Notes: generated by a model not told the origin, from the letters alone. A stretch of 15,432 nucleotides of DNA from Micrococcales bacterium (GCA_002728915.1 PBWE01000036.1:4069-19500); one strand, 5' to 3'. Counted from the first letter of the stretch, positions 6,975 to 14,805 are shown. Numbers and translations are program-made.

Positions 6975-7047
6975 GGCCAGGGACGGGATCGAACCGTCGA
7001 CCTTCCGATTTTCAGTCGGACGCTCGTACCAACTGAGCTACCTGGCC
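6975..7047 (-). tRNA. tRNA-Phe (GAA)
   Basis: A complete 73-base cloverleaf on the minus strand: GGCCAGG/CCTGGCC acceptor stem, D arm with AGCTCAGTTGGTA, anticodon loop CTGAAAA with anticodon GAA, and T arm with GGTTCGATCC. The discriminator is A and the 3' CCA is not encoded (CAG follows). It lies 48 bases downstream of the SDR stop codon at 7096 and would normally be expected next to tRNA-Asp. Confidence 0.96.
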
Positions 7048-7095
7048 GGGATGCCGAAGGTTATCAGGATCCCAGCGGCGCCTTTGGCGAAGACT

Positions 7096-7818
7096 TCAGA
7101 TTTCTTGATTGGTCGGGAGCATGACGAGGTCACGAATTGTGATGTGGCGAGGTGCTTGGAGCATGTACATGAAGGCATCTGCGACGTCTTCCGAGCGCAT
7201 TCCCCGACCGGCTGCGACTTCGTCATCAATCGATGCGTCACCGTTCGTCACCCCCCAGAGTTCGTTAAGCACAATCCCGGGGGCGATTGCCCCCAGGCGA
7301 ACCCCCGTGCCGACGAGTTGCTGCCGTGTTCCATGAACAAACGCCTGGACGGCATGCTTTGTGGCGGAATAGACGGGCTCCCAGCCGATCACCTGGTGTC
7401 CGGAGACAGAACTTGTGACAACGACGTCGCCGGCCCCTGCGTCGATCATGTGGGGGAGAACGGTATGGACGAAGTGCATAACACCGAGAACATTCGTACG
7501 TCCGATCGTGTCTACGCGTTCTTGATCAACCTCCCAACCCTTGTCCGGCAAGTACAGCCCGGCGTTGGCGAGAAGAATGTCGAGGCGACCAAAGGACTGC
7601 AGTGCCCCCTGAAGCGCTTCGCGCGCGGTCTGGGGGTCGGCGACATCGCCGATGACAATGTGAGGGTCCCCCTGCATCATGCCCGCTACTTCAGTGAGTT
7701 TCTCGTGGTTCCGGGCGACAAGGACAAGTCGGATGCCAGCGGCGTCGAGTGCTGCTGCGCTTGCGCGGCCGATGCCGGAACTGGCCCCTGTCACGATTGC
7801 CACGCGTTGTTCACCCAT
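7096..7818 (-). CDS. Short-chain dehydrogenase/reductase, YdfG-like
   Basis: A 240-residue classical SDR and the last gene of the deoR operon. It has GASSGIG at 11-17, LANAG at 83-87, N109, the Ser137-Tyr150-Lys154 catalytic set (YSATK), and Arg36 at the end of the second strand, which favours NADP(H). It resembles the YdfG-like group acting on hydroxy acids, aldehydes or sugar-derived alcohols; the precise substrate cannot be read from the sequence. ATG 7818 is chosen because AAGGAG sits five bases upstream and the glycine motif follows at the normal distance; a longer in-frame reading up to 8085 is only the antisense frame of the aldolase gene. Its first eight bases overlap the end of the aldolase gene, so translation is probably coupled and the two enzymes may act in sequence. 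Confidence 0.87.
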   Translation of the reverse strand: MGEQRVAIVTGASSGIGRASAAALDAAGIRLVLVARNHEKLTEVAGMMQGDPHIVIGDVADPQTAREALQGALQSFGRLDILLANAGLYLPDKGWEVDQERVDTIGRTNVLGVMHFVHTVLPHMIDAGAGDVVVTSSVSGHQVIGWEPVYSATKHAVQAFVHGTRQQLVGTGVRLGAIAPGIVLNELWGVTNGDASIDDEVAAGRGMRSEDVADAFMYMLQAPRHITIRDLVMLPTNQEI

Positions 7819-8593
7819 GAGAACTCCTTCTAGCGGTTGCCAGTTTGCCGCGTCGATACAACTCATCTGGTCGACTGTCGATGCGTCGGACATGATCGGG
7901 CGACAGAAAGTTGGGTCCGCCGGCTGCGAGAGTTCCAAGAATAATGGTCGCGTTCTTGTTGGCCATCTCAGTGATCTGCAAAGCCTCGGATGGGGAGGTC
8001 GCAAGAACGAACAACCCGTGATTCGCCAGGTAGATGACCCGGGGGGTTGTGCCCTCTGAAGCGAAAAACTCTTGGACTCCAGCACGAACCACGCGAGCCA
8101 AGGGAATGCCGGGATCGGTGTAGGGAATGAGAAGTTGACGACTACCCATAAGCACGATGGCGTCGGGGAACAACATTCCCTCCACGAGAAGCTGGGATTG
8201 CTGCGAGCAACCTAGAGCGTTGACAGCAGTGGGATGAGTGTGTGCGATGACGGTGGCCTCTGTAGTTTCATAGAGAGTGGCGTGCAAGATGGCCTCAACG
8301 GAAGGAGTCCGCGTTGTTGATTTGATTTTGCTGGCTTCGTAGATCGATCGAGTGTGATCGTCCTGAGTCCCCTCGTCTGTCGTAGTACTTGCCAGCAGCG
8401 TCGTGAGAGTTGATATTCGAACGTCTACTAAGTCTTGGACGGTCATTGAGGCCATAGAGCAGCCACTGGCCTTGATTGACATGGTGTCTTCACCGAGGCG
8501 CGCAGAGACATTCCCCTCAGCAGAAACAGCGAGGGCTTTGCTCGGATCTCCCAACTGATGCGCGAGGGTCAACAGTGCTTCCCGGTCATCCAT
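7811..8593 (-). CDS. Class II aldolase/adducin family protein
   Basis: A 260-residue class II (zinc-dependent) aldolase of the fuculose/rhamnulose-phosphate aldolase and adducin fold. Zinc ligands are visible: His118 and His120 in the HTHP motif and His192 in ANHGLF. EGNVSAR near residue 27 and KASG near residue 41 form the phosphate-binding region. Such enzymes cleave or decarboxylate phosphorylated sugars or sugar acids, giving dihydroxyacetone phosphate plus an aldehyde in the aldolase case. ATG 8593 lies nine bases after AGGAAGG, and GTG 8599 is also well placed; ATG 8602 and 8620 are possible but less well supported. It sits between two SDR genes, 51 bases after one and overlapping the other, under the DeoR regulator. 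An aldolase followed by oxidation or reduction of the aldehyde product is the natural reading. Confidence 0.85.
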   Translation of the reverse strand: MDDREALLTLAHQLGDPSKALAVSAEGNVSARLGEDTMSIKASGCSMASMTVQDLVDVRISTLTTLLASTTTDEGTQDDHTRSIYEASKIKSTTRTPSVEAILHATLYETTEATVIAHTHPTAVNALGCSQQSQLLVEGMLFPDAIVLMGSRQLLIPYTDPGIPLARVVRAGVQEFFASEGTTPRVIYLANHGLFVLATSPSEALQITEMANKNATIILGTLAAGGPNFLSPDHVRRIDSRPDELYRRGKLATARRSSHG

Positions 8594-8644
8594 ACGCACC
8601 ATCCCTTCCTGTCTCAACATTCAATTTCACCACGGTGTTGCTCA

Positions 8645-9409
8645 TCAAATTGCTGTGTAGCCACCGTCGATAACAATCGACTGCCCGGTGATGTACGCGG
8701 ACTCTTGCGATGCGAGGAACAGCGCTGCACCGACGAGATCTCGAGGCTCCCCCATTCGCTCGCTGGGAATCATTGATGTCCATAAGCGTGCTAACTCGGG
8801 ATTGGCGTCCATGAATTGGCGTGTCATATTCGACAGCGTGTATCCGGGTTCCAGGCAGTTGACACGGATACCGGCTCCGGCCCACTCAACCGCGAGGGAC
8901 TTGCCCAAGTGGCTCACAGCAGCTTTCGATGCGTTGTACGAGGCTTGGAACTGCGGGACGTTGACGATGCGACCGGACATAGATGAAATGAAGATTGCTG
9001 AGCCAGGGCGGCCTATTGCGAGAAGTCGACGTCCAAAGGACTGCGCGGTATAGAATGTTCCGCTGAGGTTGATGTCGATGACGGTTTGCCAGTCGGCGGG
9101 CGTGACATCGATGCTGTCACCCCAAATCGTGATGCCGGCCGAGGTGATCAAGATGTCGGGGACTCCGAGCTTGTCGGTAACTGTTGAGAAAGCTGCATCA
9201 ATCGCGTCCGGGTCCCGCACGTCGGCTTGAATCCCGAGCGACTCTTTGCCCGTGTGGCGAGTCAGATCCGTGGCCGCCGATTTGACGTCCTGAAGAATGT
9301 CAACAAGTCCCACGCGTGCACCGTTCTCGGCCAATGCGCGCGCGAGAGAGAGGCCAATCCCCCGCGCACCTCCGGTGACGATTGCGGTCGATTCATTCAG
9401 ATCATGCAT
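8645..9409 (-). CDS. SDR oxidoreductase, polyol/sugar-acid dehydrogenase-like
   Basis: A 254-residue classical SDR, first enzyme gene after deoR. It has GGARGIG at 13-19, Asp37 at the end of strand 2 (NAD preference), TSAG in place of the usual NNAG at 89-92, N114, serines at 142, 143 and 145, and YNASK (Tyr158, Lys162). The C-terminus ends in IDGGYTAI, as in gluconate 5-dehydrogenase and sorbitol/arabitol/galactitol dehydrogenase relatives. It probably interconverts a hydroxyl and keto group on a polyol or aldonate feeding the pathway. ATG 9409 is supported by GGAG seven bases upstream; the longer in-frame reading to 9457 has no such signal. The gene is 72 bases after deoR and 51 bases before the aldolase gene. 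Confidence 0.86.
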   Translation of the reverse strand: MHDLNESTAIVTGGARGIGLSLARALAENGARVGLVDILQDVKSAATDLTRHTGKESLGIQADVRDPDAIDAAFSTVTDKLGVPDILITSAGITIWGDSIDVTPADWQTVIDINLSGTFYTAQSFGRRLLAIGRPGSAIFISSMSGRIVNVPQFQASYNASKAAVSHLGKSLAVEWAGAGIRVNCLEPGYTLSNMTRQFMDANPELARLWTSMIPSERMGEPRDLVGAALFLASQESAYITGQSIVIDGGYTAI

Positions 9410-9481
9410 TCGGCTACTCCAGATGGGATTGTGATGCGAGCGGGAACATTTGCGCACCGATGTGGCTGGGCTGGGAATGTG

Positions 9482-10246
9482 TCATCGGAGGTCCACGATG
9501 TCCCGATAAGAATCCAAGCGTGGATCGCCTGGATCGTATTCTGTGACGAGTAGATCGACCTGAGCTAGATCGAAAGACCTGACCGACGAACGATGCGACA
9601 ACTTTGTTGCATCGACTGCCATGATCACTCGTTGCGAAGACTTGGCCATGGATTGCTTCATCTCGACTTCTTCCATAGTCGGCTCCATAGTTCCGGACTC
9701 TGGATCGATAGCACCAGCGGACAGGATGCAGCAATCCATGGAGAAGCCACTTACCGTTTGCTGAGCAACGAGACCTACGAGGCTCCCGGTTCGCGAGTCA
9801 CGTTCTCCGCCGGACAGGATTGTTGTGATGTTCTGTTTGCCCTGGAGGGACTGAAAAGCCTCGACGCCGTAGGTAATGACCATGAGTCTCTCGACATTAG
9901 GCATGTTCTGCGCGAGGACATGAACGGTGCTCGAGGCGTCGAACCCGACGGTTTCGTGATCGCCGAGTAGTGGCGCGAGTTTCTCTGCGATCTTTTTCTT
10001 GGCGCTGAGAGCCCGTGACTGGCGAATGGCGAATTCTTCGGTTCCCACATGAACAGCCCCACCGCGGACCAGTCGTGCGCGACCATCGCGTTCAAGCGCC
10101 TTGAGAGCCCGACGAATAGTCATCGGGTGGACGTTCAATCGATAGGCGGCATCCTCGATTTCGACACGACCTTCGGTGCGTAGGTCTCGCAGGAGCACAG
10201 CCGTCCGTTCTTCCGCGGCAAGTGAACCGTGCACGCTTTCACCCAA
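9482..10246 (-). CDS. DeoR-family transcriptional regulator of carbohydrate catabolism
   Basis: A 254-residue regulator with a DeoR-type winged helix-turn-helix (about residues 15-65; NVHPMTIRRALKALERDG and the RLVRGGAV wing) and the C-terminal DeoR sensor domain related to sugar-phosphate isomerases (DASST at 103-107, ILSGG, DATKLSHRSS). Proteins of this family usually repress sugar-use genes and respond to a phosphorylated sugar intermediate. It heads the minus-strand operon with two SDRs and a class II aldolase and is divergent from the fused aldolase-dehydrogenase gene, so it probably controls both sides. The start is uncertain: TTG 10246 gives the full reading, and GTG 10234 is an alternative four codons in. 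The 81-base intergenic region contains the repeats expected of its operator. Confidence 0.88.
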   Translation of the reverse strand: MGESVHGSLAAEERTAVLLRDLRTEGRVEIEDAAYRLNVHPMTIRRALKALERDGRARLVRGGAVHVGTEEFAIRQSRALSAKKKIAEKLAPLLGDHETVGFDASSTVHVLAQNMPNVERLMVITYGVEAFQSLQGKQNITTILSGGERDSRTGSLVGLVAQQTVSGFSMDCCILSAGAIDPESGTMEPTMEEVEMKQSMAKSSQRVIMAVDATKLSHRSSVRSFDLAQVDLLVTEYDPGDPRLDSYRDIVDLR

Positions 10247-10256
10247 CTTTGGTTGT

Positions 10257-10292
10257 GTTAAATTACGTTAACTTCACATTACATTACATGTG
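10257..10292. promoter_or_regulatory. Probable DeoR operator/promoter region
   Basis: The AT-rich core of the deoR/aldolase-SDR intergenic region. GTTAA occurs at 10257 and 10267, one helical turn apart. CACAT-N8-ATGTG forms an inverted repeat at 10275-10292, and ACATT is repeated in tandem inside it. A TTCACA at 10273-10278 resembles a -35 box, but no convincing -10 follows at the right distance, so the promoter itself is not assigned. Confidence 0.45.
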
Positions 10293-10327
10293 TTGAGGCT
10301 CTTTGACGACGCCCGGGGAGATAGGGA

Positions 10328-12364
10328 ATGACATCAACGACAGCCGCCGAGTTGTTGGCGCGCTCCCATCGGCTGGGAAGTGACCCCCGGAACACGAATT
10401 TCGCCGGTGGTAATACCTCGGGAAAGGGCCGTGTGCTGGATCCGGTGGACGGAGCCGAGACGGAGGTGATGTGGGTCAAGGGCTCCGGCGGAGATCTCGG
10501 AACCCTCACTTCTGAGGGGCTGTCAATCATTCGGATGGACCGTCTACGTGCGCTCGTGCACGTTTACCCCGGTCTCGATCGAGAAGACGACATGGTCGGA
10601 ATGCTGGAGTTCTGCCTACATGGACACGGCGGAGCTGCACCTTCGATTGACACTGCAATGCACGGTCTGGTCGATGCACCTCATGTCGACCATCTTCATC
10701 CAGATTCAGGAATTGCCCTTGCCACGGCTGAAGATGGCCCGGAGTTGACGGAACGGTGTTTCGGTGACCGAGTCGTTTGGGTGCCGTGGCGTCGTCCCGG
10801 ATTCCAGCTTGGCCTTGATATCTCCGCCATCCAACGCGAGAACCCCGATGCCATCGGTTGCATTCTCGGTGGACACGGCATCACCGCGTGGGGAAGTACC
10901 TCACGAGAGTGCGAGGAGAACTCGCTGTCGATCATTCGCACGGCGGAGGAATTCATCGACGCTCACGGAAAAGCTCGACCATTCGGGGAAGTACTCCCCG
11001 GAATGGAGCCGCTGGCCGAGGATCACAGGCATGCCCTGGCCGCGAGGCTCGCTCCGGTGCTGCGAGGACTGGCATCCCGTGACCGATTGATGGTTGGCCA
11101 TTACACGGATAGCCCCTTGGTTCTCGACTTTCTCCAACGCGAGCATCATTCGCGACTGGCTGCGCTGGGGACGTCGTGTCCTGATCACTTCATTCGGACG
11201 AAGGTCCGCCCGATGGTTCTCGATGTGCCGCCTTCGACGCCGTTTCCCGACCTCGTGGCCAGACTCGAGCAACTGCACGAGGTGTACCGACGTGAGTACG
11301 CCGCTTACTACGACAGGTGGGCCGCGAAAGACAGCCCTGCGATGCGTGGGGCCGACCCAGCGATCATCTTGATTCCCGGTGTCGGAATGTTCTCGTTCGG
11401 AGCAACAAAGCAAACAGCTCGTGTGGCTGGCGAGTTCTATCTGAATGCGATCAATGTCATGCGTGGAGCGGAAGCTCTCTCGACATACACACCGATAGAC
11501 GAGGAAGAAAAGTTTCGAATTGAATACTGGGCGCTTGAAGAGGCAAAGTTGCAGCGTCTACCGAAACCCAAACGTCATGCGGGACGTGTGGCTCTCGTCA
11601 CCGGTGGGGCGAGCGGAATAGGGAAGGCGACCGTGGAACTGCTCGCGTCTGAGGGTGCATGTGTGGTGATTGCCGACCGCAACGTCGAAGGTGCCGCGGT
11701 TCTTGCAGAGGAAATCGGTGGTTCTGATGTCGCACTTGCTGTCGAGATGGATGTCGCCGATGAAATCTCAGTCCAACGTGCACTCACGGCCGCGGTACTG
11801 GCTTTCGGCGGCATTGATTTCGTTGTCAATAACGCTGGCCTCTCTTTGAGTCGACCGCTGACCGAGACGACTGTCGATGACTGGAACCTTCAACACGATG
11901 TACTGGCGCGTGGTTCCTTTCTTGTGTCCCGTGAGAGCGCGAGAATCATGATTGATCAGGGACTCGATGGTGATGTCGTCTACGTCACGAGCAAGAACGC
12001 CTCGTTTGCTGGTCCAGCAAACATTGCGTATAGCGCAGCAAAAGCTGACCAAGCTCACCAAGTCCGACTGCTCGCCGTCGAGCTCGGAGACCAAGGCATC
12101 AGGGTGAATGGTGTTGCCCCGGATGGGGTTGTCCAAGGTTCGGGAATATTTGCAGGAGGCTGGGGTGCCGAGCGCGCCGCTGTCTATGGAGTCGAAGAGG
12201 AAGACCTCGGTGCCTTCTACGCCCAACGGACCCTTTTGAAGCGGGAAGTTATCCCCTATGACGTTGCGAAGGCGATTTCTGCACTAGCGTCCGGCGACTT
12301 TTCCCGTACGACCGGGACGGTGGTACCGGTCGACTCAGGAGTGGCTGGGGCATTTCTCCGCTGA
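10328..12364 (+). CDS. rhaEW: Bifunctional rhamnulose-1-phosphate aldolase/short-chain dehydrogenase
   Basis: A 678-residue fusion. Residues 1-415 form a class II aldolase with zinc ligands His122 and His124 (HLHPD) and His183 (GGHGITAWG); residues 418-678 form an SDR with GGASGIG at 426-432, NNAG, Tyr568 and Lys572. This is the RhaEW architecture, in which the aldolase cleaves L-rhamnulose 1-phosphate to dihydroxyacetone phosphate and L-lactaldehyde and the dehydrogenase converts the lactaldehyde. Length fits the family. In the SDR part, the segments I expect to read VNPDAVVRGS and DGGVAAAFLR in this family are VAPDGVVQGS and DSGVAGAFLR, a mild divergence that could reflect a different sugar. 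ATG 10328 follows GGGGAG by seven bases. Rhamnose isomerase, kinase and transporter genes are not in the window. The stop codon is seven bases from the CCA end of tRNA-Asp, which is transcribed towards it. Confidence 0.88.
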   Translation: MTSTTAAELLARSHRLGSDPRNTNFAGGNTSGKGRVLDPVDGAETEVMWVKGSGGDLGTLTSEGLSIIRMDRLRALVHVYPGLDREDDMVGMLEFCLHGHGGAAPSIDTAMHGLVDAPHVDHLHPDSGIALATAEDGPELTERCFGDRVVWVPWRRPGFQLGLDISAIQRENPDAIGCILGGHGITAWGSTSRECEENSLSIIRTAEEFIDAHGKARPFGEVLPGMEPLAEDHRHALAARLAPVLRGLASRDRLMVGHYTDSPLVLDFLQREHHSRLAALGTSCPDHFIRTKVRPMVLDVPPSTPFPDLVARLEQLHEVYRREYAAYYDRWAAKDSPAMRGADPAIILIPGVGMFSFGATKQTARVAGEFYLNAINVMRGAEALSTYTPIDEEEKFRIEYWALEEAKLQRLPKPKRHAGRVALVTGGASGIGKATVELLASEGACVVIADRNVEGAAVLAEEIGGSDVALAVEMDVADEISVQRALTAAVLAFGGIDFVVNNAGLSLSRPLTETTVDDWNLQHDVLARGSFLVSRESARIMIDQGLDGDVVYVTSKNASFAGPANIAYSAAKADQAHQVRLLAVELGDQGIRVNGVAPDGVVQGSGIFAGGWGAERAAVYGVEEEDLGAFYAQRTLLKREVIPYDVAKAISALASGDFSRTTGTVVPVDSGVAGAFLR

Positions 12365-12371
12365 GCAACAG

Positions 12372-12448
12372 TGGCGACCCCGACGGGACTCGAACCCGCG
12401 ACCTCCGCCGTGACAGGGCGGCGCGCTAACCAACTGCGCTACGGGGCC
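12372..12448 (-). tRNA. tRNA-Asp (GTC)
   Basis: A complete cloverleaf on the minus strand: GGCCCCG/CGGGGTC acceptor, AGCGCAGTTGGTTAGC D arm, anticodon GTC in CCTGTCACGG, T arm with GGTTCGAGTCC, discriminator G. The CCA end is encoded (12372-12374); the tRNA body is 12375-12448. It lies 13 bases after tRNA-Glu. Confidence 0.96.
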
Positions 12449-12461
12449 TTGGTACAGGCCG

Positions 12462-12534
12462 CGTCCCCAACGGGATTCGAACCCGCGCTGCCGCCTTGAA
12501 AGGGCGGTGTCCTAGGCCGCTAGACGATGGGGAC
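12462..12534 (-). tRNA. tRNA-Glu (TTC)
   Basis: A 73-base cloverleaf on the minus strand: GTCCCCA/TGGGGAC acceptor, anticodon TTC in CCTTTCAAGG, T arm GGTTCGAATCC, discriminator G, no encoded CCA. It is the upstream member of the pair with tRNA-Asp. Confidence 0.96.
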
Positions 12535-12657
12535 CGAGAACCTTCTCGCCGATCTCCGTCGACTCCGAACGCCGTCGGTGACCGGTGAAGCATAGGACAA
12601 CAGGGCCGTCCCGGGGCACCTGGGTGCCGGTGCTCGGCCAGAGGTCAAGATGGGGAC

Positions 12658-13005
12658 ATGGTGGACCTGACCCCCGAAGACTTTGACGAGCTCGTCGCTC
12701 GGGCGTTGGACACGCTTCCAGCGGAACTGGCGGCGTTGATGAGCAACGTGGCTGTCTTCGTTGAGGAGCAGAAGCCGGGGAGCCCGCGACTGCTTGGCCT
12801 GTATGAGGGTGTGCCGCTGACTGCCCGTGGTCACTACTACTCGGGCCACCTACCCGACCGGATCACCATCTTCCGCAAACCCATCCAACGGCAATGCGCT
12901 ACCCGAGAGCAGGTAGTGGAGCAGGTGCGGATCACCGTGGTGCACGAGGTAGGTCACCACTTCGGAATAGCCGAGAGCCGACTTCATGAATTGGGATACG
13001 GATAG
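12658..13005 (+). CDS. Zincin-type small metallopeptidase family protein
   Basis: A 115-residue protein of the actinobacterial metallopeptidase family related to zincin_1 (former DUF1025). The HExxH zinc site is at 96-100 (HEVGHHFG), with Glu106 as a possible third ligand and the typical LHELGYG ending. The upstream half contains RITIFRKPI, a usual strand before the active helix. Length is normal for the family, and there is no signal peptide, so it is probably cytoplasmic. Proteolytic activity has to my knowledge not been shown for most members. ATG 12658 follows GATGGGGAC, a moderate ribosome-binding site. A dehydrogenase gene starts 24 bases after its stop on the same strand. Confidence 0.85.
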   Translation: MVDLTPEDFDELVARALDTLPAELAALMSNVAVFVEEQKPGSPRLLGLYEGVPLTARGHYYSGHLPDRITIFRKPIQRQCATREQVVEQVRITVVHEVGHHFGIAESRLHELGYG

Positions 13006-13029
13006 TTCTGAGTACGACAAAATGGCGGC

Positions 13030-13806
13030 ATGCGTATTGAAGATTCCGTTGTTGCGGTAACCGGTGGTGCCTCCGGGCTCGGCGAAGCTGTGGCGCGACG
13101 ATGCATCGACCAAGGCGCCGCCGGCGTCGCCATCCTCGATGTCAACGCCGACGCGGCCACGTCGTTGGCGTCTGAACTCGGTGATCGTGTGCTCGCGCTG
13201 CCGTGCGATGTCCGACAGCCCAGCGACGTCACTCAGGCGATGTCGACGGTGGCAGAGAAGTTTGGCCGCTTGAACCTCGCGGTCTCGTGCGCGGGGGTGG
13301 GCTGGGCGGAACGAACGCTTGCAAAAGATGGATCACCTGCAGATTTGGATGCCTACCGGCGCATCATTGAGATCAACTTGATCGGCACGTACGACTTCGC
13401 CCGGCAGGCTGCGAGCCTGATGGCGAAGAACGAGCCCGACGCCTCGGGTGAGCGTGGAGCGATCGTGATGACCGCCTCCCTCGCTGCCTTCGACGGCCAG
13501 ATCGGTCAATCCGCGTACAGCGCCAGCAAGGGCGGCCTTGTCGGAATGACTCTTCCAATGTCCCGCGACCTCGCACCCGTGGGCGTCCGGGTCATGACCA
13601 TCGCTCCCGGCTTGATGGACACGCCCATCTACGACCCGGTGGGGGGCGCGGAGTTGAAAGAACGCTTGGTTGGCCTCACGGTGTTCCCAAAGAGACTCGG
13701 CGCGGCGGATGAGTACGCCCACCTCGTGCAGGCGATCGCGGAGAACAGCTACCTCAACGGGGAAACAATCCGCCACGACGCTGCGACACGGCTACCTCCG
13801 CGCTGA
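13030..13806 (+). CDS. SDR, 3-hydroxyacyl-CoA dehydrogenase type II-like
   Basis: A 258-residue classical SDR resembling type II 3-hydroxyacyl-CoA dehydrogenase (HSD10-like), which oxidises short or branched 3-hydroxyacyl-CoA with NAD. It has GGASGLG at 12-18, Asp37 for NAD, SCAG replacing NNAG at 86-89, N116, Ser150, Tyr163 and Lys167. The C-terminal NGETIRHDAATRLPPR corresponds to the NGExIRLDGAxRM ending typical of this group. It follows the metallopeptidase gene by 24 bases and ends two bases from the end of the convergent Sua5 gene. No other fatty-acid genes are nearby, so the exact substrate is open. Confidence 0.85.
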   Translation: MRIEDSVVAVTGGASGLGEAVARRCIDQGAAGVAILDVNADAATSLASELGDRVLALPCDVRQPSDVTQAMSTVAEKFGRLNLAVSCAGVGWAERTLAKDGSPADLDAYRRIIEINLIGTYDFARQAASLMAKNEPDASGERGAIVMTASLAAFDGQIGQSAYSASKGGLVGMTLPMSRDLAPVGVRVMTIAPGLMDTPIYDPVGGAELKERLVGLTVFPKRLGAADEYAHLVQAIAENSYLNGETIRHDAATRLPPR

Positions 13807-13808
13807 TC

Positions 13809-14780
13809 TCACGCGTGGGTGGCTCGGGTGATGCGATCGCGCACGGCCTCCGCCAAGCCTGCGCCGGACGGCGGTACGACGACAACTGTGGACAGTTGGA
13901 GTGAATCGGTTTCTCGAAGAGCGCGGTAAAGGTCGGCTGCGTACTCCTCGGTCGTGGCAGGTTCACTGAGTCGCACCAACCCCGGAGGCGTTGGTACCCC
14001 GGATGGGGCGATGAGTCCAGCTCCCGAGGGCATTGCCTGCTCTGGGAGTTCCGCCGCCTCAACGAGGACCACACTGGCTCGGGGCGAATAGTGCGCAGCA
14101 AGCATTCCCGGAGCGCGCACCTGTGATGATCCACCGAGTTGCATGCCCGTAGCGTGTTCGACGTCCTCTGCCGTCACTTTTCCCAGGCGCAGAATCCTCG
14201 GTCGATCGGCAGTGCAATCAACAATCGTGGACTCGATACCAATCGCACACGGACCTGCGTCGAGGACGACGTCATCGTCGGTGAGCCGGTCACCGATTTC
14301 CTGGATCGCGTGTTGCGCGGTCGTCGGGCTGACTCCTCCGAATCGGTTGGCACTCGGGGCGGCGATGGCAGACAAAGGGTCATCGCGAAGAGAGCACAGC
14401 TCTTGCAGGACATCACGCATGATGGGTGAACCGGGCACCCGGATAGCGACACTGTCTTGGCCTCCGGTGATGAAATCAGCGGCTCTGGAGGAGCGGGAGA
14501 GGACGAGTGTCATTGGGCCAGGCCAGAACTCATTCATCAAGGAGCGGGCGAAGGAAGGAACATTCCTCGCCCATGCGATGGCTGCCTCGTCATTGAGGAC
14601 GTGAGCAATGAGCGGGTGGTCGGCTGGCCGGTTCTTGGTTGTGAAGACTCGGCCGACTGCTGTGGCAGACGTTGCCAACGCTCCTAGCCCGTAGACGGTT
14701 TCCGTCGGCAGCACCACGAGGTGTTCTTGCGCAAGAGCGTTCGCGCCCTCAGAAGGCTGCACACTGGCGCGGAAGGGCAT
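13809..14780 (-). CDS. L-threonylcarbamoyladenylate synthase (Sua5/YrdC)
   Basis: A 323-residue, full-length Sua5-type enzyme that makes threonylcarbamoyl-AMP from threonine, bicarbonate and ATP, the first step of t6A37 formation in ANN-decoding tRNAs. The YrdC domain (about residues 8-205) shows PTETVYGLG at 25-33, KNRPADHPL at 49-57 and the SANRFGG and GIESTIVD segments. It is followed by a linker with RAPGMLAAHYSPRA and a C-terminal Sua5 domain to the end, which the short YrdC type lacks. ATG 14780 puts the first motif at the usual distance. It begins 25 bases after the stop of the octapeptide-repeat gene and may be cotranscribed with it. The two genes are probably unrelated in function. 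Confidence 0.93.
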   Translation of the reverse strand: MPFRASVQPSEGANALAQEHLVVLPTETVYGLGALATSATAVGRVFTTKNRPADHPLIAHVLNDEAAIAWARNVPSFARSLMNEFWPGPMTLVLSRSSRAADFITGGQDSVAIRVPGSPIMRDVLQELCSLRDDPLSAIAAPSANRFGGVSPTTAQHAIQEIGDRLTDDDVVLDAGPCAIGIESTIVDCTADRPRILRLGKVTAEDVEHATGMQLGGSSQVRAPGMLAAHYSPRASVVLVEAAELPEQAMPSGAGLIAPSGVPTPPGLVRLSEPATTEEYAADLYRALRETDSLQLSTVVVVPPSGAGLAEAVRDRITRATHA

Positions 14781-14805
14781 TCGGGAAATCTAGCGGCCGT
14801 CGTTC

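Noticed and set aside
7073..7090. Small GGCGCC-TTT-GGCG stem as a terminator after the SDR gene
   Set aside because: Only four or five base pairs overlap, with no T-run; not enough to call.
6973..7833. Open plus-strand frame of 286 codons
   Set aside because: It runs through tRNA-Phe and antisense to an SDR gene that has a clear Shine-Dalgarno and all catalytic motifs; its product is low-complexity and Cys/His-scattered with no family resemblance.
7819..8085. N-terminal extension of the SDR reading frame
   Set aside because: The extension overlaps the aldolase gene in another frame and adds Arg/Pro/Ser-rich sequence ahead of the SDR fold; AAGGAG supports ATG 7818.
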